Assembly (NCBI RefSeq): GCF_018853815.1
Contig: NZ_JAAOMP010000145.1
Span: 1 to 32,291, forward strand
DNA length: 32,291 bases
Source of the DNA: Acidithiobacillus sulfurivorans
Lineage (GTDB): Bacteria > Pseudomonadota > Gammaproteobacteria > Acidithiobacillales > Acidithiobacillaceae
Direction of reading: 5' to 3'
A program made the position numbers and the translations under genes. This document shows, piece after piece, positions 18,068 through 26,484 of the stretch. The notes under the pieces are model-generated. The model had not been told where the DNA came from. It made no database searches and was given only the letters and a program-made list of their open reading frames with translations. Each line of letters begins with the position of its first letter. The first letter of the stretch is position 1.

Positions 18068-20119
18068 TTAAAGTAAAACAGGCTGGGTATTGGCCGGATC
18101 GCTGAGGCTCTCGTCCCCGTTTTCGATATGCCCTGCCAGTTGCCACTGGTGTTGAGGTGTAGAGACCATCAGATCATACCAGTGGTGACTGGGTTGCAGG
18201 TTCCAGTGCAGTTCCTGGGTTTGTCCTGCCGCCAACTGGATTTTTCGAGTGCTCTGTCCATACACCGGGTCCGTCACGTCAATGGGCAGGGTATCGGCAC
18301 CGGCGTTATACAATAGCACCTGGATATCCCCAGTCCTGGTTCCCTGAGTATCAATGTGCAAAGTGGAAGGACCCGTACCCGTAATTTTGCGTATATAGCT
18401 GTCCGGTCCATAAACTGTGAGCGCGAGCTTCTGATCCTTGGGCAGCATCATCTCGTCTTTCAGCTTGGCTCCGGCTCCCAGGGTGTAATGGTGAGGAAGT
18501 TGATGACTGTGATCCCAGTAGGCGGTGCAGACGACGCCCAACTCAGAAGGGTTATGCAGGTGCAGATGGACTCCCTGATGCGTCGCTTCCAGCCGCACTG
18601 CCGTGGCGTAAGCGAGGGGCCGCCGCTTGCGCAGGCCACTTTCCTGAGGATCTATAGTAACGGCCTGTTCTGTGGGCACTTGCGGAGCTGGCAAGGTGGA
18701 TTCGTGATGGACCGTCGCTACATAATTGGCGGTACTGGGCAGCGATACCTTGCGCTCATCGGGGCGCGAGAAATCGAAAGCAGCAGTCAGATCACCACAA
18801 ATGGCACGTCGCCAGGGGGTGATGTTAGGTTCACTGACGCCGAAGCGTTTTTCGATAAAGCGGATGACGGAAGTATGGTCGAAGACTTCCGAACATACAT
18901 AGCCGCCCTTGCTCCAGGGCGAGATAGTGATCATCGGCGCACGTGGTCCCAGGCCATAGGGCAGTTGGTCGGCGCTATAAAGCGTGGGCCAGTCCGGGTT
19001 GATCCGATTGTGGACTTCGCCTTCGGTGCTCACCGTACTTTTGCCGGGCCGCACCGGAGTGGGAGGCTGAGGTGGCGGAACATGGTCGAAAAAGCCATCA
19101 TTTTCATCATAATCCAGAAGCAGCACAGTCTTACCCCAAACCTCCGGATTGCTGGTCAGGGCATCCAGCACCCGGGCAATGTAAATGGCGCCATAGGCAG
19201 GTGGATAGGAGGGGTGTTCGGAATAACCGGCCGGCACTACAATCCAGGAAACCTGCGGCAGACGATTACGCAGCACATCTTCACGCAATGCCGCCACTCC
19301 GCCCGGTCGTCGTGCGCGTTGGGCCAGCGGTGAACTGTCGGGAATGTCCGTAAACGCCTGGAAATAAAGCAGGGCATTTTCCCCGAAATTCCCCGTCATC
19401 GGGTTATGATCCTCTTCGTGCAGTCCTTCCTGATAGACGCGCCAGGAAATACCTGCCTTTTGCAGGCGCTCCGCGTACGTCGTCCAGGTAAAGGGCTTGA
19501 CGCCTTTGGTCCAGAGATGGGTGTCATCATCAATATAGGGGCCGCCGTGCTGGCCTTCGGGATCAATGGAGCCGGTAAACAGCATACAGCGATTGGGACA
19601 GGTAGGCCCGGCAAGAGAGGTAAAATAATGGTCACAAATGGTAAAATGATCGGCCAGTGCATAATGAAAAGGAAGATCCTGGCGTTGAAAATAGCCCATG
19701 GTCATGTCGGTCTTGTTGAGCGGCCAGGCATTCATCAGTCCCCCCGCAATAGCTCCGTGCTGGGACGCCCAGCTATGATCCAGGTCCTGAAGGAATTGCG
19801 CAGAAGTTTTGTGGGTATTGAAATGAAAAGGCAAGATCGGCCGGGTCGGGTCGTCCATGCGTCCCTGAAACCAGACGGGTTTACCGTCGGGTAACTTCAG
19901 CGGAAAGCGGTCATTATAACCGCGCACCCCACTCAGATGCCCAAAGTAATGATCAAAAGAACGGTTTTCTTGCATGAAAATCACAATATGTTCCACATCT
20001 TCCAGAGTTCCGGAACGCCCCAGGGCGGGCAGCATGGCAGCACGGGCTACCGAACTGCCCAGAAAAGCCGTCAGCGTGGCACCGGCCCCCAGGCTTTTTA
20101 AAAAATCGCGACGTCTCAT
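18068..20119 (-). CDS. Tat-exported phospholipase C, phosphocholine-specific type
   Basis: This 683-residue protein has the size of PlcN/PlcH enzymes, which hydrolyse phospholipids to diacylglycerol and a phospho-headgroup. The twin-arginine leader MRRRDFLKSLGAG is followed by catalytic motif HIVIFMQENRSFDHYFG (about 44-60), a second metal-site region LLDYDENDGFFDHVPPP (about 340-356), and tandem C-terminal beta domains (about 480-680) of the PLC DUF756 type. It overlaps the upstream Sel1 gene by 4 bases. Both should be transcribed from the Pho box at 20918-20961, so phosphate limitation would induce phospholipid hydrolysis. It is a different subtype from the shorter phosphoesterase at 4274. 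Exact headgroup preference is not visible. Confidence 0.92.
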   Translation of the reverse strand: MRRRDFLKSLGAGATLTAFLGSSVARAAMLPALGRSGTLEDVEHIVIFMQENRSFDHYFGHLSGVRGYNDRFPLKLPDGKPVWFQGRMDDPTRPILPFHFNTHKTSAQFLQDLDHSWASQHGAIAGGLMNAWPLNKTDMTMGYFQRQDLPFHYALADHFTICDHYFTSLAGPTCPNRCMLFTGSIDPEGQHGGPYIDDDTHLWTKGVKPFTWTTYAERLQKAGISWRVYQEGLHEEDHNPMTGNFGENALLYFQAFTDIPDSSPLAQRARRPGGVAALREDVLRNRLPQVSWIVVPAGYSEHPSYPPAYGAIYIARVLDALTSNPEVWGKTVLLLDYDENDGFFDHVPPPQPPTPVRPGKSTVSTEGEVHNRINPDWPTLYSADQLPYGLGPRAPMITISPWSKGGYVCSEVFDHTSVIRFIEKRFGVSEPNITPWRRAICGDLTAAFDFSRPDERKVSLPSTANYVATVHHESTLPAPQVPTEQAVTIDPQESGLRKRRPLAYATAVRLEATHQGVHLHLHNPSELGVVCTAYWDHSHQLPHHYTLGAGAKLKDEMMLPKDQKLALTVYGPDSYIRKITGTGPSTLHIDTQGTRTGDIQVLLYNAGADTLPIDVTDPVYGQSTRKIQLAAGQTQELHWNLQPSHHWYDLMVSTPQHQWQLAGHIENGDESLSDPANTQPVLL

Positions 20120-20877
20120 GTATTTTTCTCCTCAAGATGTTGAAGGGCAGCGGCCGCAGGCGGATAGTGCTCCGCCAGGGCGCGTCGGAGATACTGTTCG
20201 GCCTGATGGGCGTCTTTTTTGACCCCGTATCCGTGCCAGTAAGCAATGCCGAGATCATAGGCGGCGGCCCCCACCTGTTCGACGTCCAGCTGTTTCAGCA
20301 GCGCAAGGCTGCGTCCTTCATACCAGGCAGCCTTACTCAGACTTTTCGGCATGAGTTTACCCGCTGCATAGGTTTTGCCTAACCAGAAATCGGCATTGAC
20401 CACCTGCGGCACCATCAGACCCTGACGAAACCAGAAGGCTGCCTGTTGGGGGTTGCAGGTCACGCCCCAGCCATTGAGATAGGCATTGGCTACCTGGCGC
20501 TGGGCAAAGCGATCCCCCGCTTCGGCGGCCTGCAGATACCAGTGGAAAGCGGTTTGGGGGTTTGCGGAAACGCCCAAACCTGCCTGATACAAATGACCCA
20601 GTGTGTCAGCAGCCCAGAAATCGTCCTTGTCAGCCGCTGCTTTTTTGAGCAGCGGCACCGCCTGAGCGTAAGCATCCTGATTCAGCAGATGGATGATGGG
20701 TGCATCCGCCTTACGGATGGCCCGGGCATGGGACAGGTAGGCATCAGCAACGGAGCCGGGGTTGGCGGGGTTGCTGATGACAATGGGTGATGTGCTGCCC
20801 TGAGCAAAGGCTTGAGTAAAAGGAAAAAGCATCAACATGATGCCGATTGCCGAAAACTTGAAATTTTTGATTGACAT
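20116..20877 (-). CDS. Exported Sel1-repeat protein paired with phospholipase C
   Basis: After a signal peptide (MSIKNFKFSAIGIMLMLFPFTQAFAQ) come Sel1/TPR-like repeats. Examples are ADTLGHLYQAGLGVSANPQTAFHWYLQAAEAGD, split here as AADTLGHLYQAGLGV and PQTAFHWYLQAAEAGD, then VANAYLNGWGVTCNPQQAAFW and LGIAYWHGYGVKKDAHQAEQYL. Such repeats are protein-interaction scaffolds. A longer start at 20910 is excluded by the promoter: its codon overlaps the predicted -10 (20906-20911), so ATG 20877 is used, with GAG about 9 bases upstream. The stop overlaps the phospholipase start as ATGA, so the two are coupled. A chaperone or anchoring role for the enzyme, by analogy with PlcR-type partners, is inferred. 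Confidence 0.85.
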   Translation of the reverse strand: MSIKNFKFSAIGIMLMLFPFTQAFAQGSTSPIVISNPANPGSVADAYLSHARAIRKADAPIIHLLNQDAYAQAVPLLKKAAADKDDFWAADTLGHLYQAGLGVSANPQTAFHWYLQAAEAGDRFAQRQVANAYLNGWGVTCNPQQAAFWFRQGLMVPQVVNADFWLGKTYAAGKLMPKSLSKAAWYEGRSLALLKQLDVEQVGAAAYDLGIAYWHGYGVKKDAHQAEQYLRRALAEHYPPAAAALQHLEEKNT

Positions 20878-20905
20878 CGCGATTCTCAAAACAAGTAATG
20901 GATGA

Positions 20906-20961
20906 ATCATACCAGATTAATGTGACAGTATTGTGAAGGTTTTATGACAGAAATATGATAT
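20906..20961 (-). promoter_or_regulatory. Pho-box array and extended -10 promoter for sel1-phospholipase C
   Basis: Read on the minus strand: ATATCATATTT (20961-20951, weak), CTGTCATAAAA (20950-20940), CCTTCACAATA (20939-20929) and CTGTCACATTA (20928-20918), all in 11-bp phase. Ten bases after the last TGTCAC core is TATGAT (20911-20906) preceded by TGG, an extended -10. The geometry is identical to the receptor promoter at 5905-5960. The expected start is near 20899. Confidence 0.87.
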
Positions 20962-21077
20962 TCTTTGGTCTAGATTTTGCTTAGAATACGTATTGATAAA
21001 ACCGTATGACCAGTGTTCTTTATGCAACGGTCTATAACGAAAAGCGGAATGCTCACAGAAGCCAGGTAAACCCTGTT

Positions 21078-21133
21078 TTTTCATCTATTCTTTAAGGTTC
21101 TGTCATAAAAGTGTCATATTGGCGTGTTATGGT
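21078..21133 (+). promoter_or_regulatory. Pho-box array and extended -10 promoter for the MFS transporter
   Basis: CTGTCATAAAA (21100-21110) and GTGTCATATTG (21111-21121) are two strong 11-bp units; a weaker unit TTTTCATCTAT lies in phase at 21078-21088. Ten bases after the last TGTCAT core is TATGGT (21128-21133) preceded by TGT. Transcription should begin near 21140, about 22 bases before the MFS start. Confidence 0.83.
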
Positions 21134-21162
21134 GAACGCTTTATAACGACTTTGATGGCGAG

Positions 21163-22545
21163 ATGATGAGTAACCTGCTCAGTGCAATAGATAACGAACA
21201 GAAAGTCACCAGGCGGCATCGGCGGATTCTCTGGGCCTCCGGACTCGGCATTTTTCTGGATGGTTATGATTTGAGTATCATGGCTATTGTACTGATTCTG
21301 CTCAAACCACAGTGGCATCTGGGTCCCACTCTGCTAGGGCTCTTGGGCACTGCGGCGTTGGTGGGCGCGCTGATTGGTGGGCTTTTTGGCGGAATTATTG
21401 CGGATCGTTATGGCCGCAAGACCGTTTATTTAATTGATATTGCAGCATTTTTCTTTGCAGCATTGCTTTCCGGATTTGCCTGGGACATCACCTCTCTGGT
21501 TATTTTGCGTTTTATTTTGGGGCTTGGAGTAGGCGCAGATTATCCCTTGAGTTCCACTTACATTGCTGAATTCATGCCCAAAAACAAGCGCGGGTCGGCC
21601 ATGACCTGGATTTTTGGGCTATGGATGGGGGGCGCGTTGCTATCCAGTCTGGTAGGGCTGGCATTGCTGCATACTGGCCCGGATGCCTGGCGCTGGATGC
21701 TGGCGTCCGGCGCAGTGCCGGCGGTATTGGTACTCTGGTTGCGGCGGAGCTTGCCGGAGTCGCCGCGCTGGTATATTTATCGCGGTCGCCTGCAAGAGGC
21801 CGCACAGGTTTTACGCTGGCTGGTGCCGGATGTGGATGCCCATGAACGGGAACGTCTGGTCCAGGAAACGGCTTCCAGCATGCAGGCCAGCCGTCATGTG
21901 TCGTGGACCTTGCTTTTCAGTAAACCGTATTTGCGGCGCACCATTTACGCCTGTGTGCCCTGGTTCATGATGGATGTCATGGGCTATGCCCTGGGTATTT
22001 TTCTGCCCTTTATGCTCATGCATATGGGACTGAAAACGCCGGAACAGGCCATCATCGGGAACAGTTTTTTTACAGCCAGCTTTGTGCTGGGATGGATTCC
22101 TCTGGCCCTTATGATTGATCGGATTGGACGGCGGCGTGCCCAGATTTGGGGTTTTCTGGGGGACGCCATCAGTCTGGGCCTGGTCGGGCTTTTTGCCCTC
22201 TCCGGTGAGCCGCCTTTTATTATTGTCGCGGCAGGATTGATCATCTGGCAAATCGCCAACAGTTTTGGACCGGGCAATACCACCTGGATTATCCCTACCG
22301 AACTGTATCCTACCGAATTACGAGCCACTGGACACGGTTTTGCTACCGCCTTCAGTCGCTTTGGTGGGGTGGTCAGTGTGTTTTTCCTGCCCACGCTCCA
22401 GGCCGAATTGGGTAATGGCGGATTATTGTTGGTGCTGGCGGGAGCAGGATTGATTGGTGCTCTCACTACCTGGTGGCTGGGTTCGGAGATGGCAGGCCAG
22501 GCTCTGCCGGAAATGCTGGAGCCCGGCAGTCAGCGTGCCGCCTGA
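21163..22545 (+). CDS. MFS transporter, probable phosphate or organophosphate symporter
   Basis: A 460-residue, 12-helix major facilitator. The N-half has FLDGYDLSIMAIVL in TM1 and the MFS loop signature ADRYGRKTVY between TM2 and TM3. TM4-5 carry LGLGVGADYPLSSTYIAEFMPKNKRG (listed as LGLGVGADYPLSSTY and AEFMPKNKRG), and the sister signature DRIGRRRAQ is in the C-half. The sugar/phosphate-porter motif PTELYPTELRATGHG precedes TM11. This pattern fits the PHS/sugar-porter branch. The Pho-box promoter makes phosphate, glycerophosphate or another phosphorylated solute the likely cargo; that rests on regulation rather than binding-site residues. ATGs at 21163 and 21166 are both possible, with only a weak GGCGAG site upstream. 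Confidence 0.88.
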   Translation: MMSNLLSAIDNEQKVTRRHRRILWASGLGIFLDGYDLSIMAIVLILLKPQWHLGPTLLGLLGTAALVGALIGGLFGGIIADRYGRKTVYLIDIAAFFFAALLSGFAWDITSLVILRFILGLGVGADYPLSSTYIAEFMPKNKRGSAMTWIFGLWMGGALLSSLVGLALLHTGPDAWRWMLASGAVPAVLVLWLRRSLPESPRWYIYRGRLQEAAQVLRWLVPDVDAHERERLVQETASSMQASRHVSWTLLFSKPYLRRTIYACVPWFMMDVMGYALGIFLPFMLMHMGLKTPEQAIIGNSFFTASFVLGWIPLALMIDRIGRRRAQIWGFLGDAISLGLVGLFALSGEPPFIIVAAGLIIWQIANSFGPGNTTWIIPTELYPTELRATGHGFATAFSRFGGVVSVFFLPTLQAELGNGGLLLVLAGAGLIGALTTWWLGSEMAGQALPEMLEPGSQRAA

Positions 22546-22576
22546 TGGTCTAGCGCCAAAGGTCCTGAATCCAGAG

Positions 22577-22705
22577 TCAGGGGATCAGCGAAGTGCCAGC
22601 ATCAATCACATCACCGGTCGCTGAAGCGGTATCGGATACGGCGGCGCAGCCCGCCAAAGAAATCAGCAGGCACAATAAGCACAGTAAGCGTGACCAATAA
22701 ATCAT
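22577..22705 (-). CDS. Entericidin-like small lipoprotein
   Basis: A 42-residue protein beginning MIYWSRLLCLLCLLISLAGC, so it has a lipoprotein signal with lipobox LAGC. The mature part is a tiny Ala/Ser/Asp/Thr-rich chain (AAVSDTASATGDVIDAGT), the size and composition of entericidin EcnA/EcnB peptides. AGGAA (ttcct at 22716-22720 on +) is 10 bases upstream and overlaps the last codons of pyrD, so it is probably co-transcribed with pyrD. The longer reading frame to 22918 runs antiparallel inside pyrD sequence in another frame and is not believed. Entericidins are membrane-associated and stress-induced; the function here is unproven. Confidence 0.7.
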   Translation of the reverse strand: MIYWSRLLCLLCLLISLAGCAAVSDTASATGDVIDAGTSLIP

Positions 22706-22712
22706 GACTGTT

Positions 22713-23819
22713 TTATTCCTCAACATTGCTGGCCGTTCCCCGTGCAGCGCTGATGTGAGCAAAACCATCTTTCTGACACAGATCGGGTAACTCCAGCAAA
22801 ATTTCGCGAACCAGTTCCGGCCCCCTAAAAACCAGGCCCGTATAAATTTGCAGCAAACTGGCCCCCGCCCGGATTTTTTCATAGGCGTCTGCCGCACAGG
22901 ATATACCACCAACCCCAATAATGGGTACCTTGCCCGCGCAGTCCCGATACAGTTGGGCTATGACCGCATTGGCGCGCAGCCGGAGGGGTGCACCACTCAG
23001 TCCCCCCGCCTCGACATATTCGGGATGCCCGGCAGGGCGATCAATGGTGGTGTTGGTAGCAATGAAACCATCCACCAGCGGCTGGTCTCCTTTGGCGAGC
23101 TGGGCCATGGCGCTAATCTCCTCGGGATTCAGATCCGGAGCGATTTTCAGGAGCAGGGGCAGGGCTGGACGCTGATGTTCGGCGGCCAGACGTTGATTGG
23201 CCGCAGCGACCGAAGCCAGCAATTCCGGAAGGGCATCGGCACTTTGCAACAGTCGTAGTCCCGGCGTATTGGGAGAGCTGACATTCACCGTCAAGTAATC
23301 TCCATGGGGAAAAAGTACTTCCAGGGCGCTGACATAGTCCTCCGCCGCGCGCTCCAGCGGCGTATCCTTGTTTTTGCCAAGATTAACCCCGATGGGAACG
23401 CGATGGGGATGGGGGAGGGCGCGCAGACGTTTAGATACCGCAGTGGCCCCCTCTCCAGGAAAGCCCATGCGGTTGATGACTGCCTGGGAAGACGGATAAC
23501 GAAACACCCGGGGGCGAGGATTGCCGAATTGGGCGCGTGGCGTGACCGTACCAATTTCAAGAAATCCGAAACCTAAGGCCGGCAAGGCCGCAGTAGCGCG
23601 GGCATCCTTGTCATAACCGGCGGCCAGACCCACGGGGTTGCGAAAATTCAGTCCCCACAAGGTTTGCTGCAGAGCGGAGTTCTCCACCGCAAAATATTCG
23701 GCTACCCGTTCCAGACTGCGGGGCATATGGCCCAGGGTTTCCAGCGCCGTGATGCTGAGTTGATGGGCTTGTTCAGCCTCCAGCCCAAACAGTAATGGCC
23801 GCAGCAGCGGATAAATCAT
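22713..23819 (-). CDS. pyrD: Dihydroorotate dehydrogenase (quinone), class 2
   Basis: A 368-residue PyrD that oxidises dihydroorotate to orotate using membrane quinone, the fourth step of pyrimidine synthesis. The N-terminal amphipathic helix ([20 protein letters not shown]) marks the membrane-bound class 2. FMN and substrate motifs follow: [30 protein letters not shown], the catalytic-Ser segment [13 protein letters not shown], and [20 protein letters not shown] near the C-terminus. It overlaps the hemF stop by 4 bases, so the two are co-translated, with the entericidin-like gene downstream. Confidence 0.96.
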   Translation of the reverse strand: MIYPLLRPLLFGLEAEQAHQLSITALETLGHMPRSLERVAEYFAVENSALQQTLWGLNFRNPVGLAAGYDKDARATAALPALGFGFLEIGTVTPRAQFGNPRPRVFRYPSSQAVINRMGFPGEGATAVSKRLRALPHPHRVPIGVNLGKNKDTPLERAAEDYVSALEVLFPHGDYLTVNVSSPNTPGLRLLQSADALPELLASVAAANQRLAAEHQRPALPLLLKIAPDLNPEEISAMAQLAKGDQPLVDGFIATNTTIDRPAGHPEYVEAGGLSGAPLRLRANAVIAQLYRDCAGKVPIIGVGGISCAADAYEKIRAGASLLQIYTGLVFRGPELVREILLELPDLCQKDGFAHISAARGTASNVEE

Positions 23820-24706
23820 GCCCAGTCCTTGGGAGTCAGAAAGTCTTCCTTCAGGCGGGCCTCAGGACTATCTGTTGGTGCTTGCCAGTCATAATGCCAG
23901 GCGGCGAGGGGGGGCAGGGACATGAGAATGCTCTCGGTGCGCCCGCCGGATTGCAGGCCAAACAAGGTGCCTCGGTCATACACCAGATTGAATTCCACAT
24001 AACGACCCCGGCGTATTAGCTGAAAATCGCGTTCGCGCTCGCCAAAAGGGGTGTTGCGGCGCCGTTCGGCAATGGGCAGATAGCTCTCCAGAAAACTGTT
24101 GGCCACATCTTCCCAGAATGCTTGCAAGGTGTCCGCATCCCCACTGAGATCATCAAAAAAAATGCCACCGACGCCACGCATTTCCTGGCGATGTTTGATG
24201 GTGAAATATTCATCACACCAAGTCTTGAAACGGGGATAAAAATCGGGGCCATGTCGATCGCAGGCGGCCTTGAGGGTTTGATGAAAATGCCGGGCGTCTT
24301 CCACAAAACCATAACTCGGGGTGAGATCAGCCCCGCCACCAAACCACCACACGGAACCTGCCGCAAAAAACCGGTAGTTCATGTGGACAATGGGCACATA
24401 AGGATTGCGCGGGTGCAGAACCAGCGAAACCCCCACTGCCGTGAAAGGTTGCCCCGCCAGTTCTGGGCGCTGCGCGGTGGCCGAGGGGGGCAGTTTATCG
24501 CCATGCACCTTCGAGAAGTTGACCCCACCCTTTTCCAGCAGATCACCCCCACTGATGACCCGGGTACGCCCTCCGCCACCACCGGCCCTTTCCCAGAGAT
24601 CCTCGCGAAAGCTGGCGTAACCATCAGCCTTTTCAAGAGCCGTACAAATGCGGTCCTGAAGCTGGAGGAGAAACTGTTCGACGGCTTGAGTGGGAGGCTG
24701 CTGCAC
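23816..24706 (-). CDS. hemF: Oxygen-dependent coproporphyrinogen III oxidase
   Basis: A 296-residue HemF, which decarboxylates coproporphyrinogen III to protoporphyrinogen IX with O2 in haem synthesis. Clear family segments are [22 protein letters not shown], given as [12 protein letters not shown] and ADLTPSYGF, then [11 protein letters not shown] and [19 protein letters not shown]. The start is GTG (cac at 24704-24706 on +) preceded by TAGGAG, a strong ribosome site, so the gene is complete. It is first in a hemF-pyrD-entericidin-like operon. The choice of the aerobic enzyme indicates life with oxygen. Confidence 0.96.
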   Translation of the reverse strand: MQQPPTQAVEQFLLQLQDRICTALEKADGYASFREDLWERAGGGGGRTRVISGGDLLEKGGVNFSKVHGDKLPPSATAQRPELAGQPFTAVGVSLVLHPRNPYVPIVHMNYRFFAAGSVWWFGGGADLTPSYGFVEDARHFHQTLKAACDRHGPDFYPRFKTWCDEYFTIKHRQEMRGVGGIFFDDLSGDADTLQAFWEDVANSFLESYLPIAERRRNTPFGERERDFQLIRRGRYVEFNLVYDRGTLFGLQSGGRTESILMSLPPLAAWHYDWQAPTDSPEARLKEDFLTPKDWA

Positions 24707-24777
24707 GGTTTTATCTCCTATGCTGGCGGGGAATTATGCCACCGGAAGGCCCGTTTCGCCAGGTAAACTGTGGGATC

Positions 24778-25710
24778 CTATGGTGTTGATCTGTTCCTGC
24801 TTGGGGTCCCAGAGACCATCTGATCACGCAGCGCGCTTTCCAGTAAGCTGCTCACTGACCGGGCAAAGTAGTCCTCGTATCCGGGCATCCCAAAGATCTT
24901 TTCATGTTTGGACCGTTCTACAAATCGGCTCATTTGTTGGCGAAACGCATGGCTGGCCGCTATTTCAGGGATCTGTGAAATAGCATGATCCAACAATCTT
25001 GGAAATTCCTGAATGCCGTAATCAGCCACCTTTTTCCAGACCATCTCCATATCGACTTCGGCACCTTGTCCTGTCAGCCAGGCGATGTCCCAAATATCCC
25101 GATAGCGAATTCTCGCGGCGGTGTCGGCGATCCCATATTCATCTATTTTTGCGATAGAGGTTGGCAGTGCGACTAACTTGTCGGCCAAAATCTCATGAAT
25201 GGATTCAGCAACGACTAACGTCGGACTCACCCCATCCAAAACAGAATAATTCATCCTTAATGGCACCACTTCTCTGGTGTAGGCCGGGATATTGGCGATT
25301 TCCAGTTTGATTTTCTGTCGCGGCAAATCAGGGCGTCCCGGGTGCGTTTCTACAGACACCGTCTGGACGTTTTGTCCTTGCTTTGCCGTACGCGGTTCAC
25401 GAACGGTAACATCCAGACCAAACCGGTCACCCACTCGCTGCGTCACACAAGCCTTGATCTTGCTCACGCTGTCAGAGGTAAAAGCCTTTCCTCCTGCGAA
25501 ATCGAGATCCTCACTAAACCGATCTGAACCACGGCAAAGGCGCAAGGACGTACCCCCCTGGAAAACCAGATTTTTCAGTAGCCCCTCAGAATCGAGCGCG
25601 TTAAATATCTCGTAATGCAATAGTTCTTTTTCGACAACCGGACGCATGGCATCCAGCCCCCGTCCGGCCATGGCCATATCGACATACCTGCTGAACTCTT
25701 TGTGCTTCAT
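24778..25710 (-). CDS. abiEii: AbiEii-type nucleotidyltransferase toxin
   Basis: This 310-residue protein belongs to the AbiEii/AbiGii (DUF1814) family. Known members modify RNA, for example by adding nucleotides to tRNA ends, to stop growth during phage infection. Motif I is intact (FQGGTSLRLCRGSDRFSEDLDF at about 50-71, split as FQGGTSLRL and RFSEDLDF, with Asp68/Asp70). Motif II is KIKLEIANIP, motif III SIHEILADKLVAL and motif IV RYRDIWDIAWL. Its start overlaps the AbiEi stop by 4 bases, the standard antitoxin-toxin arrangement. The length is normal and there is no sign of decay, so the toxin is probably active. Confidence 0.92.
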   Translation of the reverse strand: MKHKEFSRYVDMAMAGRGLDAMRPVVEKELLHYEIFNALDSEGLLKNLVFQGGTSLRLCRGSDRFSEDLDFAGGKAFTSDSVSKIKACVTQRVGDRFGLDVTVREPRTAKQGQNVQTVSVETHPGRPDLPRQKIKLEIANIPAYTREVVPLRMNYSVLDGVSPTLVVAESIHEILADKLVALPTSIAKIDEYGIADTAARIRYRDIWDIAWLTGQGAEVDMEMVWKKVADYGIQEFPRLLDHAISQIPEIAASHAFRQQMSRFVERSKHEKIFGMPGYEDYFARSVSSLLESALRDQMVSGTPSRNRSTP

Positions 25711-26252
25711 TCCATATCATCCCATTCTTCCGGGTCAATCATGTCGATATTTCTACCAACCCGATACAAATCCTGAACGGCAGCCCGCTTTTTTGCGATT
25801 CGCAAAGGGCGATCTTCTGCCACAATGGTGCGATCCAGAACTTCCGGGATACTGCGTTTCGTGTGCGTAAACTCAATGGTTCCAAACGGCGTTTTATGCA
25901 AACCACTTGCGCCTGTCGTCATGACGGTCAGGTGGCTTATAGGGACCTGGGAAATGATCCCATACTCAGAGAGCATGCTTTCCAATGAAACATAACTGAG
26001 CTGCCCTGGTCGTAAAGCCCGTGCCACCGACTCAATGATCCGCCCCCCGTTCCGCATCAACGCAGGCGCGTACACATAGATCCCCCGGGCCGCCTTGATG
26101 AGCAATTGATTCTTGACCATGCGCTGCAAGGACTTTTCCATACCCTTGTCCGTTTCTTCTGGAAACATCTTTTCCATATCTCTTCGCGTGAACACAAAGA
26201 GATTACGGCGTTCCATATCGGATAAAGTGTGCATTAACTCCATCTGGTTCAT
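25707..26252 (-). CDS. abiEi: AbiEi-type antitoxin / transcriptional repressor
   Basis: A 181-residue protein with an N-terminal winged-helix segment (ERRNLFVFTRRDMEKMFPEE and the KSLQRMVKNQLLIKAARGIY stretch, about 14-60) and a C-terminal antitoxin domain (about 85-181, RPGQLSYVSLESMLSEYGII, HLTVMTTG, and RPLRIAKKRAAVQDLYRVGR). AbiEi neutralises AbiEii and represses the shared promoter. The gene starts ahead of the toxin and is translationally coupled to it. Candidate inverted repeats lie just upstream (26259-26294), where such a regulator would bind. The pair is inserted between hemF and tsaC, consistent with horizontal gain. Confidence 0.9.
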   Translation of the reverse strand: MNQMELMHTLSDMERRNLFVFTRRDMEKMFPEETDKGMEKSLQRMVKNQLLIKAARGIYVYAPALMRNGGRIIESVARALRPGQLSYVSLESMLSEYGIISQVPISHLTVMTTGASGLHKTPFGTIEFTHTKRSIPEVLDRTIVAEDRPLRIAKKRAAVQDLYRVGRNIDMIDPEEWDDME

Positions 26253-26258
26253 TGGTCA

Positions 26259-26294
26259 GTAAAAACCCCCTTTATATGTAGGGTTTCAGTTTAC
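26259..26294 (-). promoter_or_regulatory. Candidate AbiEi operator and promoter
   Basis: Nested inverted repeats are visible: GTAAA (26259-26263)/TTTAC (26290-26294) and AAACCC (26263-26268)/GGGTTT (26281-26286). On the minus strand TATAAA (26276-26271) lies between them as a -10 candidate; no convincing -35 is seen. AbiEi antitoxins bind inverted repeats at their own promoters, which suits this position 7-42 bases before the start codon. Confidence 0.45.
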
Positions 26295-26484
26295 ATAGTA
26301 GAGGTAGGCACCGCAACCAGTTAATCTTTCGTTTCATTGACCCAGGTGCGCTGTTGATATGATGACCTCCTCTGAAGCAGAGCTTTTTGACCAACTCGTT
26401 GCCAATCATGGCGTCGAAAAATGGCCCATCTTTTAGGTATGTACAGCGCATGCTGCAGCATCCTCACTTCTGCCGAAAAACCGA
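26295..26484. other. Intergenic stretch between abiEi and tsaC
   Basis: No convincing gene is seen. A 25-codon frame at 26359-26436 (MMTSSEAELFDQLVANHGVE, then KWPIF) has no clear ribosome site and ends at a TAG. It could be a remnant, but I cannot name a parent. The tsaC stop is at the right end (26485). Confidence 0.4.

Noticed and set aside
18356..19333. 325-residue plus-strand open frame opposite the phospholipase
   Set aside because: It is antisense to conserved PLC coding sequence and shows no recognisable domain or ribosome site.
22706..22918. Long N-terminus of the entericidin-like frame
   Set aside because: It lies inside pyrD in a different frame and would place the lipoprotein signal in mid-protein.
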